DNA of 64,000 nucleotides from Sagittula sp. P11 (GTDB lineage Bacteria > Pseudomonadota > Alphaproteobacteria > Rhodobacterales > Rhodobacteraceae), in assembly GCF_002814095.1 (NCBI RefSeq), contig NZ_CP021913.1:496001-560000 (forward strand), read 5' to 3'. Of this stretch, positions 17,687 to 27,056 are shown piece by piece. Numbering within the stretch: the stretch's first letter is position 1; each line of letters begins with the position of its first letter. The position numbers and the translations under genes are program-made. The notes beneath the pieces were generated by a model. It ran no database searches and had not been told where the DNA came from. It was given only the letters and a program-made list of their open reading frames with translations.

Positions 17687-18498
17687 AGATCAGAACGATG
17701 ACCGAGGGCGAGCTGGCGATGGTGCTGGACTGGGCACAGGCAGAGGGCTGGAACCCCGGCCTCGACGACGCCCCGGCCTTCCATGCCGCCGATCCCGGGG
17801 GTTTCTTCCTGGCGGAGATCGACGGCGCCCCGGTGGCAGCGATCTCGGTGGTGAACCACGACGACGCCCACGCCTTCCTCGGACTCTACATCTGCCGGCC
17901 GGAGTACCGCGGACAGGGCCACGGCTTTGCGCTGTGGCAGGCGGCGCTGGGACATGCAGGCGGCAGGACGGTCACGCTGGACGGCGTGGCCGAACAGCAG
18001 GCGAACTATGCCCGCTCCGGCTTTGTCTTCGCCGGACGCACCCTGCGCCATTGCCTTGAGGCCGTCCCGCAGGGGGACAGCACCGCGCGCCCCGCGCAGG
18101 CGGGGGACATGGCGGCGCTGATGCAGATGGACCGCGCCGCCTGCGGACACGCCCGCGACGGCTTTGCCAGGGCGTGGTTCGAGGGGACAGAGACGCGCCG
18201 GACTTGGGTCATCGGTCCCGAAGGGGCACCCGCCGCATTCGCGACCCATCGCCTCTGCCACTCCGGCACGAAGATCGGGCCGCTTCTTGCGCAGACGGAG
18301 GCAGAGGTCCGCACCCTGCTCTCCTGCGCGCCGCGCGGGCCGGTGTTCATCGACGTGCCGGAGGGGTCGGCGCTTGAGACTCTGGTCCGCACCATCGGGT
18401 TCGAGCCGGTCTTCCAGACCGCGCGGATGCACTGCGGCCCTGCCCCGCAAGGCACAGCGCCCGCCTATTACGCCGTCGCCACGCTGGAGCTTGGTTGA
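17683..18498 (+). CDS. GNAT-family N-acetyltransferase, two-domain
   Basis: 271 residues from a GTG that overlaps the regulator stop; a Met five codons in (17698) is the alternative start. The N-terminal GNAT domain shows the acetyl-CoA loop RPEYRGQGHGFALW near residue 75. The C-terminal half (about 125-270) looks like a second degenerate GNAT domain, as in the Acetyltransf_18 arrangement. Two-domain proteins of this type are widespread and mostly unassigned. Overlap with the GntR gene makes co-transcription likely. The substrate is unknown; it could modify an amine handled by the neighbouring transport system. Confidence 0.77.
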   Translation: MKIRTMTEGELAMVLDWAQAEGWNPGLDDAPAFHAADPGGFFLAEIDGAPVAAISVVNHDDAHAFLGLYICRPEYRGQGHGFALWQAALGHAGGRTVTLDGVAEQQANYARSGFVFAGRTLRHCLEAVPQGDSTARPAQAGDMAALMQMDRAACGHARDGFARAWFEGTETRRTWVIGPEGAPAAFATHRLCHSGTKIGPLLAQTEAEVRTLLSCAPRGPVFIDVPEGSALETLVRTIGFEPVFQTARMHCGPAPQGTAPAYYAVATLELG

Positions 18499-18501
18499 CG
18501 C

Positions 18502-20313
18502 TCAGCCCGCCTCCACCGTGAAGGTGATCGGCATGCCCGCCAGTGCGTCGGACAACCGTTCCACGTCACCTGCCGAGGTGGTGATGCGTGTCTCCAGGTT
18601 CGGGGCGACATCGACCTTGGCAACGATGCCCAGCCTCTCGGCGGCGGCGGCAATGGCCCAGCGGATCGCCTCCGCCCGGAGCGACGGCTTGAAGATCTTG
18701 CCTATGGGTGTCAGCGGCAGCGCCTCGACCACCGCGATGCGTTTCGGCAGCGCCACCGGGTCCTCTATCCGCTGCCCGAGGAAGGCGATCATCGCGGCCT
18801 CCGTCACCGCGCCGGTGACGAAGGCGACCGGCAGTTCGCCCGCGTAGGCGTCCGGCATCCCCACCGCGGCGGCATTCGTGACCTCCGGATGCGCCAGCAG
18901 GGCGTCCTCGATCATCTGCGGGTCGATGTTGTGCGCCCCGCGGATGATCATGTCCTTCTTGCGCCCGGTGACGAACAGGCGCCCCTCGGCATCCAGCCGT
19001 CCCAGGTCGCCCGACACCAGCCAGCCCTCCGGCAGGAAGGTGCCCGCGTTGCGCGACGGATCGGAGTAGCCCGCCGCGACGTTCGGTCCGCGTGTGGCAA
19101 CGATGCCGGTTTCGCCCCTGGGCAGGGGGCGCGCCGGATCTGCCTCACCCTCCGTCTCGCCAAGGATCGCCACTTCGGTGAACGGCAGGCGCAGCCCGCA
19201 GGACAGCGGCGTGCGCCCGCCGTGCACCGGCTCCACCGCGATGGCCCCGGCGCTTTCGGTCATCCCGAGGATGTTGCGCACCGGAACACCCGTGTGGCCT
19301 TCGACGGCCTCGGCCAGTTCCGTCGGCAGAGGCGAGCCGCCGGTCAGCAGCCAGCGGAGCGAGGAGATGTCGGCATTCACCGGCCGCGCCCTGAGGGCCG
19401 AGAGGACCGTGGGCACCGCCCCGATGACGGTAACCCCGAGCCGCTCCACCTGCCCCCAGATATCCGCCATGAAGGCCGGGTTGCGCATCCCCAGACGACC
19501 CGGCGCGACCAGCGTGCCCCCTGCCGACAGAACCGACAGGCCGTAGACGAAGGCGCCGGCGACATGGAACAACGGGAAGCCGTTCACCATCACGTCCGAC
19601 GGCGACAGATCGTGCATGACCGCGCAGGACCGGGCGACATGCGCCTCGTTCAGTCGGCTGTGACAGACCAGCTTGGGCTGCCCCGTGGTCCCGCCGGTGT
19701 GGTAGAAGGCGGCGATGGCACTCTCGTCGCCCGCAGGCGTCACCTCAGGCCCGCCCATGGCGATCAGCGTCTCGAACGTCCCGTCCGAGCCGGGACTGGC
19801 GTGATCGGCGTCACAGGCAAAGATCGGCAGGTCGATGCCCTCGGTGCGCAGGGCCGGGACAAGCTGCGCCCAGACCGCCATCTCGTCGCTCATCCCGGCA
19901 ATCACAACGGCCGCGGCGTCCGACGCGCGGATCAGGGCGGCCACGTGGTCGGGCTTCAGCATCGGATTGATCGGACAGGCGCGACCGGCCACCTGCGCGC
20001 CCCAGAGCGCCACCTGCCCTGACACGCTGTGCGGGGTCAGCAGGGCGACGGCGCGGTCGGGTGTGACCCCGTGCTGCCGGAAGAGCCGCGCCGCGCCCAT
20101 GATACGCCCGGCGAAGTCCGCATAGCTCACCACCTCGTCGCGCGACGGGTCCGCCGCATCGTGCAGGTAGCGGATCGCGGTGGCGCCCGGCTGCCGCTCC
20201 GCCTGCGCGCGCAGGATCTCCCACGGGCTGCGGTGCGGCAGGAAGGCCTCGAGACCAAGGGCCTCCAGCGCCTCCAGATCGGCAATCGTCCGGATGCGCC
20301 CCTGCCCTGTCAT
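18502..20313 (-). CDS. AMP-dependent acyl-CoA synthetase
   Basis: 603-residue ANL-superfamily ligase. The ATP/AMP motif is FYHTGGTTGQPK near residue 197; the hinge region contains SGDLGRLDAEGRLFVTGRKKDMIIRGAHNIDP; the terminal catalytic lysine is in TPIGKIFKP. It is longer than usual at the N-terminus (about 60 extra residues with IADLEALEALG). It is the last gene of the operon dctP-dctQ-dctM-ligase, with a 13-base gap after dctM, so it probably activates the organic acid imported by the TRAP system. The acid is unknown; aromatic, alicyclic or medium-chain carboxylates are all plausible. Confidence 0.83.
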   Translation of the reverse strand: MTGQGRIRTIADLEALEALGLEAFLPHRSPWEILRAQAERQPGATAIRYLHDAADPSRDEVVSYADFAGRIMGAARLFRQHGVTPDRAVALLTPHSVSGQVALWGAQVAGRACPINPMLKPDHVAALIRASDAAAVVIAGMSDEMAVWAQLVPALRTEGIDLPIFACDADHASPGSDGTFETLIAMGGPEVTPAGDESAIAAFYHTGGTTGQPKLVCHSRLNEAHVARSCAVMHDLSPSDVMVNGFPLFHVAGAFVYGLSVLSAGGTLVAPGRLGMRNPAFMADIWGQVERLGVTVIGAVPTVLSALRARPVNADISSLRWLLTGGSPLPTELAEAVEGHTGVPVRNILGMTESAGAIAVEPVHGGRTPLSCGLRLPFTEVAILGETEGEADPARPLPRGETGIVATRGPNVAAGYSDPSRNAGTFLPEGWLVSGDLGRLDAEGRLFVTGRKKDMIIRGAHNIDPQMIEDALLAHPEVTNAAAVGMPDAYAGELPVAFVTGAVTEAAMIAFLGQRIEDPVALPKRIAVVEALPLTPIGKIFKPSLRAEAIRWAIAAAAERLGIVAKVDVAPNLETRITTSAGDVERLSDALAGMPITFTVEAG

Positions 20314-20326
20314 CCCTGCCCCGCCA

Positions 20327-21619
20327 TCAGTTCATGCTGGCCGGCAGCGCCAGCACGATGAAGGGAAAGGCGATCAGCAGGGCCAGCCGCAGCACGTCCG
20401 CCACGACGAACGGCAGCACGCCCTTGAAGATCGTCGTCAGGCTGACCTTCTGCGCGATGGAGTTGATGACATAGACGTTCATCCCCACCGGCGGCGTGAT
20501 CAGACCCAGTTCCACGGTCATCACGATGATGATGCCGAACCAGATCGGGTCGAAGCCAAGCTGCTGGATCACCGGAAAGACGATGGGGATCATCAGGATG
20601 ATCATCGCCATCGCGTCGAGGAAACAGCCCATGACGAGGAACAGGAGCAGGATCAGCAGCAGCGTGCCATACTTGCCCGCCCCCAGCGTGGTGAGGAAAG
20701 AAGTCAGCTCCTGCGGGACCTGCGTAATCGCCAGGAAATAACCAAATAGCGTCGCCCCGATCAGCACCACGTAGATCGAGACGGAGGTGCGCAGCGCCTC
20801 CACAAGGCTGTCGAGCAGCGTGGTCATGGTCAGCTTGCGCCGGGCCAGGCCGATCAGCGCGGTCAGAAGTGCACCGACAGCGGCGGCTTCCGTCGCGGTG
20901 ACGATGCCGAAGTAGATCGACAGGATGACCGCGACGAACAGCAGGCCCACGGCCCAGACGCCCCTCAGCGCGGCCAGCCCCTCGGACAGGGTGAACTTGT
21001 CGGCGGCGGGCAGGTCGCGCCCGTACCACAGGCGCACGGTGGCCATGTACATCACCACGGCGAGGATGCCCGGAACCACCCCGGCGATGAACAGCTCGCC
21101 AATGTCCGTCTCCGTCATGAAGCCGTAGATCGCCAGCACCACGGAGGGCGGGATCAGGATGCCCACGGTGCCGCCTGCGGCGATGATGCCGGTGGCGGCG
21201 GCGTCCGAATAGCCCGCTTGCTTCATCTCCGGGTAGGCGATCTTGGTCATCGTGGCGGCGGTCGCCACCGACGATCCGCAGATCGCCGCAAAGCCGCCGC
21301 ATGCCCCGACAGAGGCAAGGCCAAGCCCGCCCTTGAACCCGCCCAGCCACGCCCGGCCCGCGCGGAACAGTTCCGACGACATGCCGGAGTTGGTGGCCAG
21401 CACCCCCATCAGCACGAAGAACGGGATGAGCGTCAGGTTGAAATCGGTGATGGTGGCGATGGGCGACTGCGACAGCAGGTTCAGCGCCGGACGCCAGCCC
21501 ACGACACCCGCGAAACCGCCGATGCCGACCAGCCCCATGGCGATCCCGATGGGCACCCGCACCGCCATCAGCCCGAAGAGGGCGACAAAGCCCAGCGTGG
21601 CGATCAGTTCACCGCTCAT
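20327..21619 (-). CDS. dctM: TRAP transporter large permease (DctM)
   Basis: 430-residue membrane protein with about a dozen hydrophobic segments and the DctM-type elements ATNSGMSSELFRAG near residue 76 and a C-terminal LITPPVGMNVYVINSIA region. It forms the Na+-coupled translocation channel of a TRAP importer with DctQ and the periplasmic DctP. The gene overlaps dctQ by 11 bases and is followed by an acyl-CoA ligase gene. Confidence 0.92.
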   Translation of the reverse strand: MSGELIATLGFVALFGLMAVRVPIGIAMGLVGIGGFAGVVGWRPALNLLSQSPIATITDFNLTLIPFFVLMGVLATNSGMSSELFRAGRAWLGGFKGGLGLASVGACGGFAAICGSSVATAATMTKIAYPEMKQAGYSDAAATGIIAAGGTVGILIPPSVVLAIYGFMTETDIGELFIAGVVPGILAVVMYMATVRLWYGRDLPAADKFTLSEGLAALRGVWAVGLLFVAVILSIYFGIVTATEAAAVGALLTALIGLARRKLTMTTLLDSLVEALRTSVSIYVVLIGATLFGYFLAITQVPQELTSFLTTLGAGKYGTLLLILLLFLVMGCFLDAMAMIILMIPIVFPVIQQLGFDPIWFGIIIVMTVELGLITPPVGMNVYVINSIAQKVSLTTIFKGVLPFVVADVLRLALLIAFPFIVLALPASMN

Positions 21620-22175
21620 TGTTGCGTTCCCCGACCGTCTGGTCCTTCAGAAGTTGTTCATCGATACCGTCGAACTCGCCCAGGTCGCTGCCAAAGCGCA
21701 CGATCCGCCAGAGCCGCACGGCCGTGGCGAAGAAGGCCGCGACGGTGCCCAGCCAGATGGCGCCGAAGAACGGCCAGTGCGGCAGGCGCAGGTCCATGGT
21801 GGCGTCCCCGCCCGACATCGCGGCCAGCGTCCGCTCACCGATCTTCCACACCAGAAGCGCGGTGAAGACCAGCAGCACGAACCAGGCAAAGCCGTTGACG
21901 GCCGTCCGTGCGCGCGGCGACAGCGCCTGAGCCAGCAGGTCCACCTTGATGTGGGTGCCGTGCCAGGCGACCGACGCCAGCCCCCAGGCCACGGCGACGC
22001 CCAGCACCAGCCGCGACAGGTCGAAGGCATCCGGAACCGGCCGTGCAAAGCCGTAGCGCCCGATGGCAGACGCCACGATCAGGATCGTGACCAGCCCGAG
22101 AACGATGCCTGCAATGCGTTCAATGACCGAGATGACCCGGCGGACCGGCCGCCCGGATGGATGACGTTCGTACAT
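21609..22175 (-). CDS. dctQ: TRAP transporter small permease (DctQ)
   Basis: 188-residue protein with four predicted helices and the DctQ-like segment VAWGLASVAWHGTHIKVDLL near the middle (about 65-85). It joins DctM to form the membrane unit. The C-terminus is charged (FGSDLGEFDGIDEQ). The gene lies 68 bases downstream of dctP, with a GC hairpin in the gap. Confidence 0.88.
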   Translation of the reverse strand: MYERHPSGRPVRRVISVIERIAGIVLGLVTILIVASAIGRYGFARPVPDAFDLSRLVLGVAVAWGLASVAWHGTHIKVDLLAQALSPRARTAVNGFAWFVLLVFTALLVWKIGERTLAAMSGGDATMDLRLPHWPFFGAIWLGTVAAFFATAVRLWRIVRFGSDLGEFDGIDEQLLKDQTVGERNNER

Positions 22176-22201
22176 GGGGTCTCCGGAGAAAAGGCTTGGC
22201 T

Positions 22202-22233
22202 GGGGCGGGCGCGCAGATGGAGCGCCCTGCCCC
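22202..22233 (-). terminator. Intercistronic hairpin after dctP
   Basis: GGGGCGGGCGC (22202-22212) pairs with GCGCCCTGCCCC (22222-22233) with a one-base bulge. It begins 11 bases after the dctP stop. There is no clear U-run on the minus strand, so 3'-end protection or partial termination is more likely than full termination. Confidence 0.6.
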
Positions 22234-22243
22234 GTCAGTCAGG

Positions 22244-23263
22244 TCAGTAGTCCGCGTCGTACTTCTGCAGCGCGGCCTTGTAGGCCTCGAGGATGGCATC
22301 GGCGTCGCCCCCCTTGGCAGAGACGGCCTGCTTCCACTCCTCGACCAGCGGCTGAGCGGCCTCGCGCCACGCCGCGACCTCTTCCTCGGTCGGGGTGTTG
22401 AAGGACTGGGTGTCGTCCGCCTTCAGCTTGTCCTTGGCGGCCATGTCGTCCTCGGCCCAGCCCGCCGACACCTTGCCCGACCATTCCGGCGTGCAGTGGG
22501 AGTCGATCACGGCCTTGTTCTCGTCCGAGAGGCCCTCGTAGCTGTTCTTGTTCATCACGAGGACCTGTGCGGACAGGTAGAACGGCATGTCGAGGTGAAC
22601 CGGCACTTCCTCGGTCAGCTTGAAGTCGTACATGGCGCCCCACGGGAAGGTCACGGCCTCCGCGGTGCCCTTGGACAGCGCTTCACGCACTTCCGGCGCG
22701 GGCACCTGCACGGGGCCGCCGCCCAGCAGAGAGATGAAGCGCGCGATGGTGGCATGAGCCGGGCGCACGTTCATGCCCTTAACCTGTTCCGGGCTGGTCA
22801 CAGGCACCTTGGAGTGGAAGGCACCCGGCGCGTGGGAATGCACGAAGCAGACCTTCACGTCCGACATCTCCGTCTCGGCGCCGTTCGCGAGGTACCACTC
22901 GTGGATGGCCTTGGTGCCGTTGACGTTGTCATCGGACATGAACGGCAGTTCGGTGGCGGAGTAGATCGGGAAACGGCCGGCGGTGTAGCCAGGGTTCACC
23001 CAAGCGAGATCGACGATGCCCTGCGCGGCCATGTCGTAGTGATCGGGCGCCTTGCCAAGCTGCTGCGCCGGGAAGACCTGGATCGCGATGCGACCCTCGG
23101 AGGCTTCCTGCACGGAGGCCACCCACGGGTCGACGCCCTTCGTGGCGGGCGCGATGGTCGGCGGAATCCAGTGCGACAGGCGCAGCGTGACTTCCTGGGC
23201 TTGCGCCGAAAGCGGACCCACGACGGCGAGAATCGCGGCAAGCGCGACGGACGTTCTTTTCAT
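22244..23263 (-). CDS. dctP: TRAP transporter substrate-binding protein (DctP)
   Basis: 339-residue periplasmic binding protein with a Sec signal peptide (MKRTSVALAAILAVVGPLSAQAQ, cleavage near residue 22; quoted in two parts in the family sense: charged start, hydrophobic core, AQA). The mature protein begins with the TRAP-type LRLSHWIPP and has the ligand-binding FPWGAMYDFKLTEEV region near residue 205. The ligand is probably an organic acid. The gene heads the operon dctP-dctQ-dctM-acyl-CoA ligase; its promoter must lie in the 180 bases upstream. Confidence 0.9.
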   Translation of the reverse strand: MKRTSVALAAILAVVGPLSAQAQEVTLRLSHWIPPTIAPATKGVDPWVASVQEASEGRIAIQVFPAQQLGKAPDHYDMAAQGIVDLAWVNPGYTAGRFPIYSATELPFMSDDNVNGTKAIHEWYLANGAETEMSDVKVCFVHSHAPGAFHSKVPVTSPEQVKGMNVRPAHATIARFISLLGGGPVQVPAPEVREALSKGTAEAVTFPWGAMYDFKLTEEVPVHLDMPFYLSAQVLVMNKNSYEGLSDENKAVIDSHCTPEWSGKVSAGWAEDDMAAKDKLKADDTQSFNTPTEEEVAAWREAAQPLVEEWKQAVSAKGGDADAILEAYKAALQKYDADY

Positions 23264-23446
23264 GATGTTCCTCCCTTGGGCCGGATTTCCCGTCCGGCCT
23301 CATGAAGGAATGCGTATCAAACGAAGGGCGAAAATCAAATAAAATGTTTACGAATGAACGAAACCGGGCGTGATCGGCAGCACCCCTCCGCCGCGTTCCA
23401 AGGGTCGCGTCAGGCGCAGGACCATAGCCCGCCAAGGCATTCGCAG

Positions 23447-24460
23447 TCAGATCGCCAGCCCCTCGGCGTCAAAGGCATGGACCTTGCCGGGCGCGAAATG
23501 CAGGCCCACCGGGTCGCCCGGGCTGCGCGCCGACTCGCCGTCCGTGCGCACGGTGATCCGCCCCGCATCGCCGCAGTCGACGATCAGGAAGGTGTCGGCG
23601 CCCAGATACTCGATCACGTCCACCGTCCCGTCCATGTGCCCGCCGCCGGGTTCCACCAGCGTGATGTGCTCGGGCCTGATGCCGATCTGCGCGGCCCGCG
23701 CGCCCTCGTCTATCCCGCGCGAGAGGCTGGCGGAAAAGACGTTCATCTTCGGGCTGCCGATGAACTGCGCGACGAACAGGTTCGCAGGGTGTTCGTACAG
23801 CTCCCGCGGGGCACCGATCTGCGCGATCCGCCCGCCTTCCAGCACCACGATCCGGTCGGCCAGCGTCATCGCCTCCACCTGGTCGTGGGTGACGTAGATC
23901 ATCGTGGCGCTCAGCGACTGGTGCAGCTTGGCGATCTCGTAGCGCATCTCGACCCGCAACGCGGCGTCGAGGTTGGACAGCGGCTCATCGAACAGGAACG
24001 CGGTCGGGTCGCGCACGATGGACCGGCCTATGGCCACCCGCTGCCGCTGCCCGCCTGACAGGTCCTTTGGCCGCCGGTGGAGATAGGCGTCCAGCTTCAG
24101 CACATCCGCCGCATGGTCGACCTTCGCCGCGATCTCCTCCTTCGGCACGCCCGCCGCCTTCAGCGAAAACCCCATGTTGTCGCGCACCGACATGTGCGGA
24201 TAAAGCGCGTAGCTCTGGAACACCATGGTCAGCCCGCGCTGCGAGGGCGCCTCGGCGGTGGCGTCGCGCCCGTCGATCAGGATCTGCCCGCGCGAGGTTT
24301 CCTCCAGCCCCGCGATCATCCTGAGCAGGGTCGACTTCCCGCAGCCCGAGGGGCCTACGAAGATGATGAACTCGCCCTCCTCGATGGCGAGGTCCACGCC
24401 TTTGATGACCTGCACGTTGCCGAACCATTTCTCGACGGCCTTCAGCTCTATGCTTGCCAT
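23447..24460 (-). CDS. ABC transporter ATP-binding protein, carbohydrate type (UgpC/MsmK-like)
   Basis: 337-residue ATPase of the CUT1 sugar importers: Walker [10 protein letters not shown] near residue 36, [15 protein letters not shown], Walker [12 protein letters not shown], and a C-terminal MalK-like regulatory region ([10 protein letters not shown] near 245). It is the last gene of a five-gene operon and overlaps the hydrolase gene by 13 bases. It energises the two permeases encoded upstream. Confidence 0.88.
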   Translation of the reverse strand: MASIELKAVEKWFGNVQVIKGVDLAIEEGEFIIFVGPSGCGKSTLLRMIAGLEETSRGQILIDGRDATAEAPSQRGLTMVFQSYALYPHMSVRDNMGFSLKAAGVPKEEIAAKVDHAADVLKLDAYLHRRPKDLSGGQRQRVAIGRSIVRDPTAFLFDEPLSNLDAALRVEMRYEIAKLHQSLSATMIYVTHDQVEAMTLADRIVVLEGGRIAQIGAPRELYEHPANLFVAQFIGSPKMNVFSASLSRGIDEGARAAQIGIRPEHITLVEPGGGHMDGTVDVIEYLGADTFLIVDCGDAGRITVRTDGESARSPGDPVGLHFAPGKVHAFDAEGLAI

Positions 24461-25704
24461 GGGAATCCTTTCGCAGTCGGTGTGGCCCAGGCCAGCCAGG
24501 TGGCCGCGGTCCAGGTGAAATCTCGCCCGCCCGCAGGCGACGCGTCGCGCGGGTCGAAATACTCGGCAAACCCGCCGGTCGAAATCATGCTCCGCGTGGT
24601 GTCACAGAGCGCGGTGGCGCGGCCGTCGTGGCCCGCGTCGCGCAGCCCGAGGGCGATCAGCCAGTTCATCATTGCCCAGACCGGCCCCCGCCAGTAGCGC
24701 TTCGGCTCGAACCCCGGCTGCTGCGGGTCCGCCGAAGGCACGCCGTAGGGCAAGACCCCGGCGATCCGGTCGAAGTGGTCCAGCATCCGTTCGGGCCTGA
24801 CACCCGCGTACCAGTTCAGGAAGGACGCGTTGGAGATTACGCCGGAGTGCTTGCCCGCCCGCATGTCGAAGGTGTCGTAGGCGCCGATCTCCGCATTCCA
24901 CAGCCGTTCCGATCCGGCTTCGATGGCGGCGATCCAGCCCTCGATCTCTGCCGTCTCCGCCCCGAACCGCTGCGCCAGGGCCAGGAGGTCCCGGTTGGCG
25001 CGCAGCAGGGTGAAGGTCATCGTCGGATCGGCCACCCGGAAGGGAGAGACCTCCCGCAGGTGCGCCTCGTCCCAGCCGCAGTCGTGCCCCAGCTTCACCA
25101 GCGTCAGGTAGCGGTCGTAGTCCCAGCGGCGCGGGCGTTCGTCCTCGGCCACATGGGTGGTGTCGCGCCGGTAGTAGGCGTCGAGGTTGGCGGGCTCGAT
25201 GGCGGCAAAGGCCGCGTCCCAGTCCGGAGAATTGTCGCGCCCCGTCTCCCAAGGGTGGCTGACACAGATCGCGCCCTTCTCCCCCCGCCAGTCGAAGAAC
25301 CATCGGTGCCAGTCGGTGAGCGGGCCGACCATCTCCTTCGCCCGATCCGCGGCCGAGGGGTCCAGATCGGCCAGGTACCGGATGAAGGTCGCGGCGATGG
25401 GCGGCTGCGATATCCCCGAGGACGGCACAGGACCAACCCCACCCCAGACGTCCGGGCCCGGGAAATACGTGGGCTCCACCTTGTGGAACAGGATGTGCGG
25501 AACCATGCCGTTCGGCCACTGTCCAGACAGCAGCGTCTCCACCTCCTGCCAGGCGCGGTCGGTGTCGAAGGTGGCGAACCCCATGGCGGCAAAGACGCTG
25601 TCCCAGTTCCACTGGTAGGGATAAAGCCCCGCCGTGGGCACGGTGTACCCGCCCCGGTCGTTGCCCTGCAGGATGCGGCGCGCGGTGGCGTCGAGGTCGG
25701 TCAT
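24448..25704 (-). CDS. GH63-like glycoside hydrolase (MGH1/glucosylglycerate hydrolase type), cytoplasmic
   Basis: 418-residue (alpha/alpha)6-barrel hydrolase without a signal peptide. Motifs shared with GH63-like mannosylglycerate/glucosylglycerate hydrolases are YQWNWDSVF (residues 29-37), [14 protein letters not shown] near 153, [13 protein letters not shown] near 325, and FAEYFDP near 384. An Asp in the DNSPDWD segment and the Glu of AEYF are the likely general acid and base. It sits inside a sugar ABC operon, so it probably cleaves the imported solute in the cytoplasm; marine osmolytes such as glucosylglycerate or mannosylglycerate are attractive candidates. An amylo-alpha-1,6-glucosidase-like or trehalase-like role is the alternative. 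The start MTDLDATA at 25704 is chosen for its fit to the family. Confidence 0.75.
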   Translation of the reverse strand: MTDLDATARRILQGNDRGGYTVPTAGLYPYQWNWDSVFAAMGFATFDTDRAWQEVETLLSGQWPNGMVPHILFHKVEPTYFPGPDVWGGVGPVPSSGISQPPIAATFIRYLADLDPSAADRAKEMVGPLTDWHRWFFDWRGEKGAICVSHPWETGRDNSPDWDAAFAAIEPANLDAYYRRDTTHVAEDERPRRWDYDRYLTLVKLGHDCGWDEAHLREVSPFRVADPTMTFTLLRANRDLLALAQRFGAETAEIEGWIAAIEAGSERLWNAEIGAYDTFDMRAGKHSGVISNASFLNWYAGVRPERMLDHFDRIAGVLPYGVPSADPQQPGFEPKRYWRGPVWAMMNWLIALGLRDAGHDGRATALCDTTRSMISTGGFAEYFDPRDASPAGGRDFTWTAATWLAWATPTAKGFPWQA

Positions 25705-25762
25705 GCCGCCCCCCTCATTCCGGTCACGCACCCCGCACCCCATATGCCCCGATGCACACCGC

Positions 25763-26977
25763 TCATCCCTTCACGCTCCCCGCCGTCAGGCCCTTGGTCA
25801 TGAACCGCTCCAGCCCGAGGAACAGCGCCATGATCGGCACCGTGGCGATCACCGATCCGGCCATCAGGTGCTGGCGCGGGATCTCCGACGAATTGAGCGA
25901 GGCGATGCCGCGTGTCAGCGTGAACTTCGACGGATCGTCGAGCAGCATGAAGGCCAGCAGGAACTCGTTCCACGCGATCATGAAGACATAGAGCGACACG
26001 GAGGCCAGCGCCGGCAGCGACAGCGGCAGGGTGATCTTCCAGATCACCATCAGCCGCGACAGCCCGTCCATCAGCCCGGCCTCCTCGATCTCCGCCGGCA
26101 GACCGCGGAAGTAGCCCTGCAGCATGTAGAGCGCCACGGGAATGGTCGTGACCGGGTAGATCATCACGATCCCGGCGATGGAGTTCCTGAGCCCGGTCAT
26201 GGAAAAGGCGATGTAGATCGGCAGCGCCAGAACGATCATCGGCACCATGTAGATCAGCAGGATCGAGCGCGAAAACATCGCCCGCCCTGCGAACCTCAGC
26301 CGCGCCACCGCGTAGGCGCCGGGAATGGCGAAGGCCAGCGTGATCAACACCGTCAGCACCGAGATGTAGAACGAGGTCCAGAGGTAACGGCCGAAGTTGA
26401 AGTCCCGGATCAGCTCCACATAGGACCGGAACAGCCCCCAGCCCTGCGACAGGTCGATGGAGAAGTCGAGCGGGTTGGCGATCAGCTCCGCCTGGTTCTT
26501 CAGCGAGGTCATCACCATCACGTAGAACGGAATGACCACGATGGCGGTGAAGAAGACGTAGCCGAACCCCATCAGCGCCCGGATCACCGCCCCCTCGAAC
26601 TGGTGCCGTGTCAGCGCGCCCGCGGGCAGCCCGTCAAGGTAGCGCACCAGCGGAATGCCCGTGGCCCCCGCCCCGAAAATCAGCGCCGCCGCCCGCAGGC
26701 CCATTGCCGTGTCCTCGCCGAACCGCAGCGCGCCCACTCCCACGGCCGCCAGCGCCAGCGCCGCCGCCAGCGCCGCGCCGTCGGTCAGCCAGCGGTTCTG
26801 CCAACGCACGGCCACCAGCCCGGCAATCGCGCCCACCAGCACCGCGCCCGAGCCCGAGGGCCGCACGCTTTCTCCGGTGGCAAAGCTCATGACCACGGCC
26901 ACGGTGATGAAGGCCACCACCGCCCAGAGCGCGCCCAGAAGCGCGCCGGTCACGTATCCGACCCTCAACGCCTTCAT
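25763..26977 (-). CDS. Sugar ABC transporter permease (MalG-like) with N-terminal membrane extension
   Basis: 404 residues, about 120 longer than usual MalG-type permeases. Residues 130-404 form the normal domain, with EIEEAGLMDGLSRLMVIWKITLPL as EAA loop near residue 297. Residues 1-115 form an extra module with about four hydrophobic helices (for example GALLGALWAVVAFITVAVVM and AALAAALALAAVGVGAL). The function of that module is unknown. Its SD sequence (AAGGAG, revcomp of 26985-26990) is part of the conserved tail of repeat copy 4, seven bases before the start. It pairs with the MalF-like permease encoded just upstream. Confidence 0.85.
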   Translation of the reverse strand: MKALRVGYVTGALLGALWAVVAFITVAVVMSFATGESVRPSGSGAVLVGAIAGLVAVRWQNRWLTDGAALAAALALAAVGVGALRFGEDTAMGLRAAALIFGAGATGIPLVRYLDGLPAGALTRHQFEGAVIRALMGFGYVFFTAIVVIPFYVMVMTSLKNQAELIANPLDFSIDLSQGWGLFRSYVELIRDFNFGRYLWTSFYISVLTVLITLAFAIPGAYAVARLRFAGRAMFSRSILLIYMVPMIVLALPIYIAFSMTGLRNSIAGIVMIYPVTTIPVALYMLQGYFRGLPAEIEEAGLMDGLSRLMVIWKITLPLSLPALASVSLYVFMIAWNEFLLAFMLLDDPSKFTLTRGIASLNSSEIPRQHLMAGSVIATVPIMALFLGLERFMTKGLTAGSVKG

Positions 26978-26986
26978 GCGCCCGCT

Positions 26987-27044
26987 CCTTCATCTTGGCA
27001 GAAATACCTGAAAGGCGCCGCAGGCGCCCGGGGCGCAGCCCCGC
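26987..27044 (-). repeat. Hairpin-plus-tail intergenic repeat, copy 4
   Basis: Two stems on the minus strand, GGCGCC-tgc-GGCGCC (27014-27028) and CGGGGC-tg-CGCCCCG-like (about 27029-27044), are followed by GGTATTTCTG then CCAAGATGAAGG (26987-27008). The tail's AAGGAG doubles as the ribosome-binding site of the next gene. It lies directly after the MalF-like permease gene. Confidence 0.72.
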
Positions 27045-27056
27045 CTGTTGCGCAGC

